A DNA stretch of 64,000 bases, taken from positions 930,001 to 994,000 of the forward strand of contig JAYJMM010000022.1 in NCBI GenBank assembly GCA_037349105.1, written 5' to 3'. The number at the start of each line of letters is the position of its first letter. Positions within the stretch are counted from its first letter, which is position 1. This stretch comes from Limnomonas spitsbergensis. Taxonomy: Eukaryota > Chlorophyta > Chlorophyceae > Chlamydomonadales. A model generated the notes under the pieces. It had not been told where the DNA came from. It was given only the letters and a program-made list of their open reading frames with translations, and made no database searches. This document shows positions 33,501 through 44,160 of this stretch, one piece after another. The position numbers and the translations under genes were made by a program.

Positions 33501-35390
33501 AAGCCCGCCAAACCACTTTCGAGGGGATGCCAGTCGTACACAATTGGGCTGATGCAGACCAAACCTTGACTGGCCAACAGCTGGTGGCCCAAGTAACAGT
33601 ATTTGCTGCAGTAGGACCGCTGACCGTCGGCCATGATGTAGCTTAGTCATAGTTAAGTGTGACAAAAAAGACTTCTTACGAATCCTTTGTGTCTCTGAAT
33701 CTCGCAGGTACAGCATCATCAACCTCTACGCCAACACGTCAGCTCTGCCTGTTCAAACTATCAAAACAAACAGCCTGTTTGTGATTGATGCCGAGCTTTT
33801 TGCCCAATATGGAGGCATGACCATGACCGTCAGTTTGGCTGGGACCTACACACCCTTCCGCGTCGTCATGGCAGTTGCGGCGACCTGCCTGCCCCCCCAA
33901 ATGCCCTTGGGCTTCTTTAGCTTTGGGGATGCTATGCTGGACAGCGATATGGACGTTGTTGTGCAGCCCCCTTTCGCCATCTGCGTTGACATGTGGAGCC
34001 CCCCGGCAGTGGCAAACAGCTCTGATCTCATTTTCAGGTATGAACGGCAAGATGGTCATGGCTTGAACGCAGCCTCGCCCCACACTGCTCCTTAGCCTGC
34101 TCATTTCCCTGCGGGGCGGTTTTTTCTCTTTATCCATGAGCGACAATGAGGATGCACGGCAGTCAGCAAACATACCCGAACATTTTCAGTCATCAAAATA
34201 TTCAAATTATGGAACCCAAACCCTCAAGTACATCAAGCATGCAGATTTTTATAAAAGCAATTAGCAAGTTTCCAGTTAAGTTTGGCCAGTTCAGCTGCAA
34301 TCCAGCTACGTCATGGCCTATGGCCATGAGGGCCTGGTGCAGCAAGCCCTGCTGCTAGGGCCCCTGGCCATAGCCTGGTCAAGGTTCAGTCTCGATTGAT
34401 CCAGTATTGGCTGCCCGGCTGCCCCCGGCCATAGCCTGCACTGCTATTTCCTAGTATGATGTCAAGCCATCCTCTGATCTGCCATATCATTCAGTGTTGG
34501 CCCAGCCTCTTCTATTCCGTAAATTGCTCAAGTTTTTTCAACATGACCCAGTCCTTCATTTAGTAACAAACGGCTGATGCCACAGACTGACCCCCTGGAC
34601 TGACCAAGTGCTTCCTCTTTCTTGCAGTGTGCGGTTGAACGTCACGCAGCTACCCGCTTACTACATTCCGGCTTTCGTGGCCGTGGTGAAGCCGAACGTG
34701 TCTGACACACTGATGCCAGGCCATTGCTACTTTGCAAACACCAGCAACGTGAATCCAGGCGTGGGGGCAGAGATGTTCATGCGCTTCACCAGTGTCGACA
34801 GCGTGCCACAGTCACGCCACCTCCTGCAGTCGGCCAGTGGTGCCATGCACAGCCATCAAGTAGCTCATCATTTAACGCCCGGCCACCACAGATCACTTAA
34901 GAGCCTCGCCACCTCAGGACGCTCGCTGCTCGCAGCACAACCACTACCATCTGATTTCATCGAAGCCGCTATTGACACTAACAAGGATGCTGTTGTTTGC
35001 ATTCCTACGCTGAGGGTGAGAGACGCTGTCATACTCTTCAGCGTCGATGGCCCAGCAACTGCTTCGCCGGATGGCATGGCACAAGCAACCCTCAGTCTGC
35101 ACCTCTTGCCCAACATCACGACGCAATCTCCTCCGCACCCTCCACCCAGGCCGCCTGCCCCATCGCCCCCTGTGTACCCAAGTTACGTCACAAACAAAAC
35201 CCGGCCGCCACCCTCACCGTCCCCCTCTATCAACATTGGCATATTGCTGGGTCCTGGCCCATCAAATGTGCAGGATGCTTATATTTATACCAGTCCAAGC
35301 AGTCCAAGCAGCGGCACACAGCTGCTGAGGTTACCATTCCAGACTCTGTTCTTGATGGCCTCGTTGGCGATCCTCCTGATGGCGCTGTAA
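30504..35390 (+). CDS. Secreted GPI-anchor-type glycoprotein of unknown family, 720 aa
   Basis: Six exons join in phase: 30504-30742, 31032-31263, 31786-32247, 33234-33370, 33708-34037 and 34628-35390 (TAA). Residues 1-22 (MSAWTLLVATIVLLNVELGL) form a signal peptide; an in-frame ATG at 30471 would add 11 residues but weaken it. The ectodomain has about twelve N-X-S/T sites (for example NIS, NLS, NAT, NSS, NVT) and scattered cysteines. Near residues 620-660 is a Pro-rich spacer (PPHPPPRPPAPSPPVYPS), as in algal hydroxyproline-rich wall proteins. It is followed by a small-residue stretch (SPSSPSSGTQ) and a hydrophobic tail of about 19 residues reaching the stop, the usual GPI-attachment signal. 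A role at the cell surface or wall matrix is inferred; no domain is recognised. Confidence 0.82.
31309..31470 (+). repeat. SINE-like repeat in intron 2 of the GPI-type gene
   Basis: A forward copy running from CTTCAGCTGCTATTCAGCCA to GGTGGTCTGGCGCACACTAA. This is one of the longest copies and shows the far end of the unit, which resembles the core of the 102-bp satellite at 52.6-57.5 kb. Confidence 0.7.
33535..33655 (-). repeat. SINE-like repeat in intron 4 of the GPI-type gene
   Basis: A reverse copy marked by GACCAAACCTTGACTGGCCA, TTTGCTGCAGTAGG and CATGATGTAGCTTAG. Confidence 0.65.
34288..34430 (+). repeat. SINE-like dispersed repeat, reference copy
   Basis: Forward order of motifs: two TTCAGCTACA-like boxes, ATCACGGCC, GGGCCTGGTGCAGCAAGCCC, TGCTGC, a GGCC...GGC stretch, GGTCAAGGTTTGGTCCCC, then CCAGTGGTGGCC. 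About 19 copies occur in the window. Others not listed separately: 11009-11150, 11330-11475, 21960-22035, 22190-22315, 26195-26280, 36425-36550, 42305-42455, 42770-42915, 47215-47385, 47615-47780, 48250-48385, 49740-49870, 59240-59360 and 60300-60410. Most are in introns, in both orientations. No ORF is present. A tRNA-like promoter is not evident, so MITE or SINE cannot be decided. Confidence 0.75.
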
Positions 35391-37918
35391 TCATGCCTAC
35401 TCCGATGAGCAATGCAGGTTCGTCTTGGTATTGAAGATTTGACTTGTCTTCCTTGGCTTCCATGACTTGTTCCCGTGCCTCCGAGTCTCCTGTCCCCCCC
35501 GTCGATCTGCTCTGGTAATTTGCACTGTTGCTGTGCCAATTTCCCTGCCGTGTCATGCACTATTATGCCTTCCATTTGGTGTTTATTCATATTCGAAACC
35601 AAGACCAATGCGAGACCAAGTGGCTGCACTTCTTTCCATCCGGAAATTGGAAAGCATATGTTGGAAGGAATTTTGAAGACGTGCAACATAGAAATTTTCA
35701 GGAGAGCCTTGCATGCTACGGTGAGGAGTTGCCTTACGATCGGGCTATTTTATGTCCTCAGCAGGACCCAGATAGCTGTGCATCAGCGTGCCACTCATTG
35801 ACTTCTGACCTGGTTGTGAATTTTTCATCAATGGATCCTCAAGAAGGGCAGTCCTGGCTTCGGAGGAATATGGCCTCTATTATTTATTTATATACACTTG
35901 AGAGATGAAGCTGATGACACATATGTTGATATATGATATATGTTGACTCCAATTTGGCTTGCCGACTCCAATTTTGAAATGCTTGCCGACTGCAATTTTG
36001 ACAAGGATACTTTAACTGGTGGTGATCCCCTGGTGTTGGTATACTCTTTCTTGTTTTATGTCACCTATCTTCCTGTATCCCATGTCACCTATTTGGATTA
36101 AAGGAAGCTTGTTGACGGACGAAGGGGTGACCATGGCATGCCAGGCTATGTTCGTTTCGTATTTTTTGAGGCGCTTAAATGGCCCAGTGGACACACAAAA
36201 TGCGTGCATCATGATGCCGCCCTATGACCTTTAAACAATTGGAATCTGGGATCTAAAACCGTAGGTGTGTGCCCTGTTATCCTGAAGTGGATTTATGCAC
36301 CGAATTCGTTTAACCATTCATTTCTGGGGGGGGTCTTTGGTACCTAGCATCGGTATGTGGGGGGGAGCACCGCTGGGATGTATGCGGAATAATTTCTGTG
36401 CACGCCAGGATAAAATCGGGGGGCCGTCAGGTAGCCACCACAGGACCGATGGGGACCAAACCCTTGACCTACCTATGATTGGGCTTGCTTCACCAGGCCG
36501 TCTCGGCTGAAAATCGTAGGCCATGGTGCAGCTGAAATGTAGCTGAAGCGCGCTAAAATAAGCAATGGTTTCGAGCACTCCAATGGGTTCGTTTTAATCA
36601 GCTCAATGCCCCGTTTCTGCTCCTATAAAAAGGCGAAGACATAATCGAGATGAATTCAGAAAAGGGCAATGAGATGAAATAAAGAAAAGTCTAGTCCATG
36701 CCGAGGTTGCCACCTCAAAGGGTTTTATCCTACCGGTACTTCTGAACTTGCTGAGAGGTCAAATATCACATGAAAATAATTACACCATGGTGTCGGACTT
36801 GTGTTCCTTACCGGCCTTTACTTTTGCCCCCCACCCCCCCTCATTTCCTTTCAGTTTCTTCTGTTCTCCCATCTGAACATTTGGGCGCCCATGCGGCTGA
36901 GACTTCTTGAGCATGGCCCAGAGGTGTAACGTCATTGACAGCATTGTGTACATGAAAGATTGTGCCCCCACATCTACCGTCCACGCATACACCAGCCATG
37001 CACAAGTGCTGCGCGCATGGGCGCGCCCATGGGCGTTGCACGCGCGGGTACTGTACTACTGTCATGTGCGGGTACAGCGGTACACCAGACAAACCGAATT
37101 GCAGTTAGCAGGGCACCCGGCGCCATACCACGCCATGCGCCATGGCTCTCGCACTCGCCCTCCGCACACGCGCTAGTTTTCGCAATGCATTGTTCGGGCA
37201 GGTTCGGTGTGGATGTCTGTGGTGGTCTCGCGGCTCGGTGTAGCTCTGGGTCGGATCGGTGGTGTGGACGTCAGATTAGGAGACACGCTCCGAAACCCGA
37301 TATCGGTTGGGGCCAGCGGGAGATCCTATATTCCCTTCAATCCACGCTGCATCGGCGTTCTCGTTTTACGTTCCTTTATCTCCCTCTTCACCCTGCTTGA
37401 CGTCGTGCCTCGAGCAGAAGTGAGCAGTTGCTATGCATGGCAGAGGTCATGCATGCGAATAGAGAGGGCATTTCGCGGCCAGAGGCCCCCATCACTGATA
37501 CTACACTCGTTGAAAGGGACCCTGCCTCTGCCTAGCGACATCGATCTCTGTGACATGCCAACATCACCCTTGCCTTTTCGAGAGGGACCAAGAGAGCATC
37601 GTATCGACCCAACCCTCACCCGATTCCTGGTGGATGCAGGGGAACAGCACCAGCTAGAGAGGCAGGGTTAACAGCTACAGCAGTTGCAATAATTGGAGGG
37701 GAGCTGCAGCAGTGGCAGCGGCAGCACGGACACTGCATAATAGGCTTGCAACACAAGCAAAAGCAACAACAGTACCTGCAGTCAAGGGCTCAAGGCTTGC
37801 AACCAAAGCAACTGCAACCGCAACGGGTTAGGCAGCCCCAGATACTCCCCCAGCCGCCCCCCCCCAACCTCTGCCCCAATCACCGCTCCATCTGCTTCCT
37901 GCTCTCCTCGATTCTGCC
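35391..37918. other. Intergenic region between the GPI-type gene and the Per1-like gene
   Basis: Probably holds the 3' UTR of the upstream gene (TGTAA, the usual green-algal polyadenylation motif, overlaps the stop codon at 35386-35390, but no better-placed copy was identified). A SINE-like copy lies at 36425-36550 and a LINE-like end module at about 36830-36939 (GGGCGCCCATGCGGCTGAG then CCAGAGGTGTAACGTCATTG). Open frames at 35528-35908 and 37207-37671 have no recognisable domain. Sequence from 37680 to 37918 is CAG/CAA-rich and may be 5' leader of the next gene. Confidence 0.45.
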
Positions 37919-40900
37919 ATGCCTCTACCCTCCACCTGTAGCAACAGCTGCGGCAGCAACAACAGCAACAGCAACATCAACAGCTGTAACGACAACTGCA
38001 ACAACGTTCGGTCTCCTTGCAGTCTCCCATTGCTACTTGTTCCTTCCGGCCGCAAGTGGTCGCCAAAGAGCTGGCCAAGGCCTTCACTACTGCAGCGGCA
38101 ACGCTTACATACAAAAACCATTTCCGAGCGGCCCCTCCTAGCGGCTGCCCTGCTCCTGCTACTCTGTGCAGTCGGCTGCAGAGGCAGTGAGGGCGACAGG
38201 GCAGTTCCCTTCTACACATGTACTTGGCATTGCCGCCAGACGGGCTGCACAGACATGCCAGGGCGTAGGTATGGAAATATGGAGAGGGAGGTGTGGATTA
38301 GGAGAGTATGGGACGAATGGGGCAATGAGGGCGTGTCTGGGGAAAGTCTTGCACCCCCATGTACGGAAATGTTGTGAGGGAGGTTTTGAGGGACTGTGTG
38401 GAAGTGTGGGAGTGTGTGTTCACAGGGAGGGAGGTTTGTGGAGAGCATTGCTCACAATTTTTCCCACTGATGATGAGAAACACAAGCGTACACGGGCTCT
38501 TCGTATCGTTTGTGTGCCTCCTGTGTTAGGCGGCCAGCCTCACACTTTGTACAGTTCAAGCAAAACGAGAGGATGGTGTGGCGAGGGAGAGGCACCCTGA
38601 AATAATTAGAACAAAACCTGAAACCTGACAGAACCCCAATCCTTACAACCTGCCGATGTTCTGCTGCTGGTGACCCCCCCGCCACGCACCCCACCCTCTC
38701 AGCCCAATCTGCGACACCGCATGTCCACACTTCAACCAACTCCCGGTCCCTCTGCACCTGCGGCTGACACAGTGGCGCTGCGAAGACGACTGCAGGTAAC
38801 AGGAATAGATGTCCTTAAAACCTTAACAGCATAAATCTTGAACCCTATGACATGTACCAGTCATGTAAAACCCAAACATAAAAAGCAATATAAAACCTCT
38901 TCCTAGCCTACCGCCCTGCCCGCAGTCTCCTGCCCCTCCCGTCACCCTTAGAATATACGGAAGAACACCATCGTGACATGAAGCTTAACCCTAGCACATA
39001 AGGCATTGAACCCAAACTAACCTATAACCCATACATCCCGCTCCGAATACCCCACTGACCACTCCCTAGATCCTTCTGCCCACACCCTGTGAGGCAATGA
39101 CAGAAAAACTGTTAACTCATATATTGCAGTTGAATAAGCTTGTGGGGCTGTGGCCTGTGAGCGAAGACGTTGCATGATGGCAATCAGACATTGTGTTTTA
39201 CATAGTAAACCCTGACCCTCAAAGCCCCGAATCCCTTTACACCAAAGCCCTCGGCCATACTGTTCGTCCCGAGACCGTGCTTACTCAGCTGGCTCCTGTT
39301 TCTGCCCCATCCCCCCCCCCCCTGCTTCCCAACTGGCTTGTCTTAACCTGAAGTGCATTGTCCGACCCCTTTGATTGGTGGTCTCCCCCCCGGTTCGTTC
39401 TACCTGGCACTTTCGAAACAGGCTGTGGGTAACTTTGTAACAACAACAATTTTTCAGGTACCACTGCATGCATGAGGCTGAGGCGTCACGTCGACAAGAG
39501 CATCATCGGCAACTGCAACAACTGCTACAACCGCAACAGCAGCAACAACATGAAGCGAGCACCGCCTCAGCTGCCGGGCATGACGGTGATAACGAGGCCT
39601 CTACCTCCTTCTCAAAGTCCTCGTCTCTGCCACCTTCTCCTTCCTCCTCGTATCTAGGCTCCGTCCAGACTTTTAAGTACTTTGGCAAATGGCCGTTTAA
39701 GCGAGTGCTGGGGGCGCAGGCGAGTGGGAGTGGAGCAAAGAATGGGGCAGCGGTGGAAGGGTTTATGCACTCAAGCACTTGCATTAAAGCACTTGCGTTA
39801 TTCTTGCAAATGGCCACGTGTGAGGATTCTGGGGGGCAGGGTGAGTGGGTGACGGGCGATGGAGAGGGGGGCAGTGCATTCCCTGGTATAAGATGGATAA
39901 AGGTTTCGAGTTTCCACTGATGAATCCTTTACCATTGAACTCTCATTCGCTACTCATGATCATATGTGTTTGTATAGCTTACCCAGTGCCCGCTTTTGTA
40001 CCTGATTGCGAGTGAACGCTCTGAGTGTGATGAGTCAGAATAATTAAGGGCATTGCATCTTAGCTTGGCCTACAGCCGTGTGGGCCTGGCGCTGCAAGCC
40101 CAGCCGCTGGCTACTGGCTTCACTGGTCCAGCTGCTGGCTGCTGCAAGCTCAGCTGCTGGCTACTGGCTTCACCGGTCCAGCTGCTGGCTGCTGCAAGCT
40201 CAGCTGCTGGCTACTGGCTTCACCGGTCCAGCTGCTGGCTGCTGCAAGCTCAGCTGCTGGCTTCACCGGTTGTAGGCAGGTCAAGGTTTGGTCCCATTAA
40301 ACCCAGTCATAGCAACATGGATTACCCTCCCCTTCTCTTCTTTTTTCTGTTCAGGAGATCATGTCTTCTTTGCTCTCCCTGGTCAACCTTGCAGCTCACC
40401 TGCACTGTAGCCTACGCCTGTGCTCTGCCTGCCAAAGACAAAGGTGAGCAATATCTATGAAGCCACCATGCAACATCCATGCAGTATCCATGGCTCCATG
40501 CAACATGTGCCTGTAATGTTCCTGTGATGTACAGAGGCGAGCAACATGCGTGTGACGTCCATGCTACATACATCCATGCGACATCCACCTGTGCTCTGCC
40601 TGTCGAAGACATTCATGAGCCCCATGATGCATGCAAAACCATGCTACGTCCATGCAACATGCATGCAGCGTCCATGCAACGTCCATGCAGTGTCCATGCA
40701 ACAGTCATGCAACATCCATATAAATCCGTTGCTATTGCACAAGCGCAGCATACAGACTTCATCCCCGCAGGATCTCTCTGTTTGCACAGCAGAAATGCAG
40801 CATCCACATCAAACCGGACATTTCTCACATTCTGAAAAGAATTACACACAGTCTAAACATTCACTGATAGCCTGACACCTGACACCTAACACCTAACTCT

Positions 40901-43864
40901 GTCTCACACTCAGGACCAGAGGTGGCAGCCGCTACCCGTACCTCAACATGTGGGTGATGTACACCGTTGTACACATCAACGCTTGGTCATGTTCGGCGGT
41001 GTTCCATGTAAGGATGTACATTCGGGGCTTGGGGTTAAAACACTTATCAGGTATCATAAACCTTAAGCAAAAGCCCTCAGCATAAACCCAATTACCCAAC
41101 ACGTAAACCCTTTATCTCAACCTCCAACTCTTAACCCCAAGCTCTATATAAACCCGTTCCTTTCTTTCAGGTACGTGATACATGGTTGACGGAGCGCCTG
41201 GATTACTGCTCTGCCAACCTGGTCGTGGGCGCAAGCCTCATTTGTGCCATCATGCGAGCAGTGTGGCCCAGGTGCGGGACTGCGTGTTTTAGACAGGAGA
41301 GGGGCAGGTGGGAAGGGGGAGAAGAGTTGAGGGAGTGGCGGGCGGGGCCGCCACTTCAGGCGCATACCTGTCTGCCTCTTAAAGCCTCGTTCCCCCGTAA
41401 TCTTGAAACCTGAAATCTTGTCTTTATGGCAAGTTCCAGATATTCCTGCTCAGCCCCCCCCCCCCCCCCCCTTGGAACCTCAAAACCCCCAGAACCTCGG
41501 TCCCTGAATCCTTGTATGCCCTGCCTCTTCAGGTGGTTCATTCCTGTCCATTCGTCCCCTGAATTCTCTTCCCCACCCCCTAACCTATATATAATATATT
41601 CTTCAGGTACCGGGCAGCTTCCACTGCTGCGGCCTGCCTGGTTGTGGGCTGTGTGGCTCAGCATCTACACTACATGTTAGCGGTCAAGTTTGACTATGGC
41701 TGGAATCTCAAGTAAGAGTAGTCATGTGAGGCCTAGGTAATACAGTGAGAGGGGAGCAAGGAGCATAGGGGGGAGGTGGTGCAAGGTGGCCTGTGAGAGG
41801 GGAGCAAGGAGTATAGGGGGGGGGGAGATGTCAAATGTCAAAATATGTGGGCAGCTTTGGCAGAACATGAAGTGAGAGGGGGACTTACAGAGGTTCATGT
41901 TCTGACGGCAGCGCCATATTAGGGGGGTCAGGGGGGTTTCTTGGGAGTTTCTTTGAATATGGCTGGAACCTTATGGGAGGGTGGTGCTGCAAAAAGTCCT
42001 TGTTCTGTCAGCGGCTCAGCGCTGCCCTCGTTGGGGTGAAAGGTTTGAGGGTGATTTCTGTAGGTTCTCCTCAGTGGTGGGTGAAAGGTTCACCAAATTC
42101 AAAATCTCTGTGTCCTCTTGTCCTTCTTGTTCTGTGCATGCTCTCTGCTTTGTGATAAGTTCCATGTCGTTCTCCTAACTTAGTGTTCTTGACCAACATT
42201 CCTGCTCTATGAAATCCCTCCTTCACTATCCTGGCCAGCTCCCTGGCATGCTTTCAATATGGAAAATAAATGTTTCATCAGTCGACAGTGTTCATTTTTT
42301 TGGCTACAAGGCCATCTTAGGCAGGTCGCCCTGCGGCCGCCAAAGACGCGATTGTGACCAAACCTGGACCATCCTATGAGTGGTGGCCTTAAGTAGCATG
42401 GCTGGCCACAAACGGGGCCTCCGGCCAGAGGCTGGAGTATAGCTGACATGTAGCTGAGACATGAAAAATGAGCACTGGTTAGAGTCGTGATTTACTTAAC
42501 AAGGTCTTCATCCTGTTGGCGGTGTAGGGTTCGGTGTTGGGGGTGATTGTTCAGGTTTATCTTATCTTCACGGATCCACGGACAGTTTGGCCAGTATATT
42601 TCACTGTCCCTACGTCTGCACGCCGCCCACGTCTCCTCTATTTTTTTCTGCTGGTGGGTAAATTCGTGATGAATTCCACCATTTGTCTTTGCCCTTTGCT
42701 TGCTCCTTATCCGTATGTTTTAATGGAGCTCCCCCCGCACTGGCCGCACTGTTTAGTTTACTGTGCGGAAGGCCGTCTTTGGGGGCTGCTGGTCAGCCAC
42801 CCCTGGGCCTACTGTGGCCAAACATTTACCGGCCTGTGGCCTGTGACTCAAGCAGCAGGACTTGCTGCACAAAGCCCTGTCGGTGTGGACCGTGATGTGG
42901 CTGAAGAGTAGCTAAATCACACAAAATACAGTGTCATTCAGCGGGTCGACTGCTCCATCCTGTCTTGCTTGATGTCTTAACGGCACATGTTTCCCCTGAT
43001 GTTGACTAGGTGTTGTTTCTAACAAAATACAACCTGACGCGCAGATTCTGTCTGCTGCTCGGTGCCGCTAACACGCTGGCGTGGATCATGCACTGCCAGG
43101 CGGTGCGCCACCCCCACCGATGGAAGCTGTACCGCTTCCTGGCCTTGGTGAGTGCCGCATCGTGCACTGCTGATAAGTGATAACGTACCGCCAGATGTTG
43201 CACAATTGCGTAACATGTTATTGCTTGGACTGGGGTAAGGAGTATCATCCAACAGTACAAACATGAAGTACTGGCCTGAAGCACCGACCAGACATACCGT
43301 GCAACCCAGCATATGCTAGGCACATGGTCACGGACAAATACCTGTGACAAGCCCATGGTCTGATGAATAGCGTGCCGCATATTGCACCGGTTGATATCCG
43401 TTTGGCTTTGCCTGCCCTGCTGCCGAGGAATCATCATCTGTACCGATTATCGTTGCTGTACAGCAGACAGTACGTAATGCACCAACGTGACTAAATCCTT
43501 GAATTTTATACGTCCGTCTCATGCACAGCTTTTGGGTGTAGTACGCCCTGTTGCTGGAGGTGCTTTACTTCTTCCCGGTGGGGGGCGGGCTGCACTGCTC
43601 CATCCTCTGTACTGCTCCTTACAGTTGTACTGCACGATGTGCGGAATCCACCAATTTGTGTACCGCCATCTCATGCACGGCTTCCAGGTGTACTGCGCCC
43701 TGCTGCTGGAGGTGCTTGATTTCCCCCCGGTGTGGGGCGGGCTGCTGGACGCTCACGCCCTGTGGCATGCGACGACCGTACCGCTTGTGTACATCTTCTA
43801 CGGCTTTGTGCATGGAGACCTCGCTTGGACGGCGGCTCTGGCCAAGCTGAAGAGCAAAGACTGA
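37919..43864 (+). CDS. PGAP3: Per1/PGAP3-like GPI-lipid remodelling membrane protein
   Basis: Nine exons join in phase: 37919-38268, 38703-38795, 39458-39719, 40355-40443, 40914-41007, 41171-41271, 41607-41711, 43045-43147 and 43688-43864 (TGA), up to 457 aa. The family pattern is clear: a hydrophobic signal (about residues 73-87), GSEGDRAVPFYTC with further cysteines, LTQWRCEDDCRYHCM, YFGKWPFKRVLGAQ, seven-helix-like hydrophobic segments, NAWSCSAVFH (S292, H296), LDYCSAN (D307), FDYGWNLK and LDFPPV...LDAHALWHATT (D420, H422, H426). The Ser, Asp and His residues are those conserved in the CREST hydrolase-like superfamily. Known Per1/PGAP3 proteins remove the sn-2 acyl chain of GPI anchors in ER/Golgi. 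The start is doubtful: with the ATG at 37919 the signal lies 72 residues in, so a missed first intron is likely. A Gln-rich insert of about 65 residues is unusual. Confidence 0.88.
39720..40354 (+). other. GC-AG intron of the Per1-like gene
   Basis: Exon 3 ends GGGGCGCAG and the intron begins GCGAGT; the next exon begins at 40355 after TTCAG. Joining here gives GAQ-EIMSSLL, matching the family at a conserved stretch and keeping phase 0. The intron contains a 50-bp tandem repeat at 40090-40270 (about 3.5 copies, GCTGCTGGCTGCTGCAAGCT type). Confidence 0.7.
43505..43600 (+). pseudogene. Decayed duplicate of the last Per1-like exon
   Basis: Sequence at about 43510-43600 (CTCATGCACAGC, then TACGCCCTGTTGCTGGAGGT) parallels the real last exon at 43669-43755 (CTCATGCACGGC, TACTGCGCCCTGCTGCTGGA). 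The acceptor position reads GTGTAG, adding a stop, and the copy loses similarity after GGGCGGGCTGCA. Confidence 0.8.
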
Positions 43865-44160
43865 GGGGCAGTGCCCAGCCAATCAGATGAGCGAGCGCAG
43901 CGGGGCAGTGCCCTGCCAGTAATGGCCAAGCTGAAGAGCAAGGCATGAGGGGCAGTGTTCAGCTGATGCTGACAATCGGAAGAGCAAGCGCAGCGCAGCA
44001 GTTCCCTGCCAGTAATGGCCAAGCTGAAGAGCAAGGAATGAGGGGCAGTGCTCACTGCTCAGCTGATGCTGACAATCGGAAGAGCAAGCGCAGCAGGGCA
44101 GTGCCCTGCCAGTAATGACCGAGCTGAAGACCAAGGAATGAGGGGCAGTGCTCTGCAGAA
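43840..44160. repeat. Tandem repeat built from the last codons of the Per1-like gene
   Basis: The coding end GGCCAAGCTGAAGAGCAAAG-ACTGAGGGGCAGTG is followed by further copies beginning at about 43922, 44017 and 44117 (CCAAGCTGAAGAGCAAGG, ATGAGGGGCAGTG). Period is roughly 85-105 bp, with AGAGCAAGCGCAGC between them. The array lies in the 3' untranslated region. Confidence 0.8.

Noticed and set aside
35528..35908. 126-codon ORF downstream of the GPI-type gene
   Set aside because: No domain, no splice-consistent extension, and it most likely lies in a 3' untranslated region.
43010..43044. Acceptor GACTAG at about 43010 for Per1-like exon 8
   Set aside because: It would bring an immediate TAA in the required phase. 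The acceptor CGCGCAG at 43044 keeps frame and joins WNLK to FCLLLGAA as in the family.
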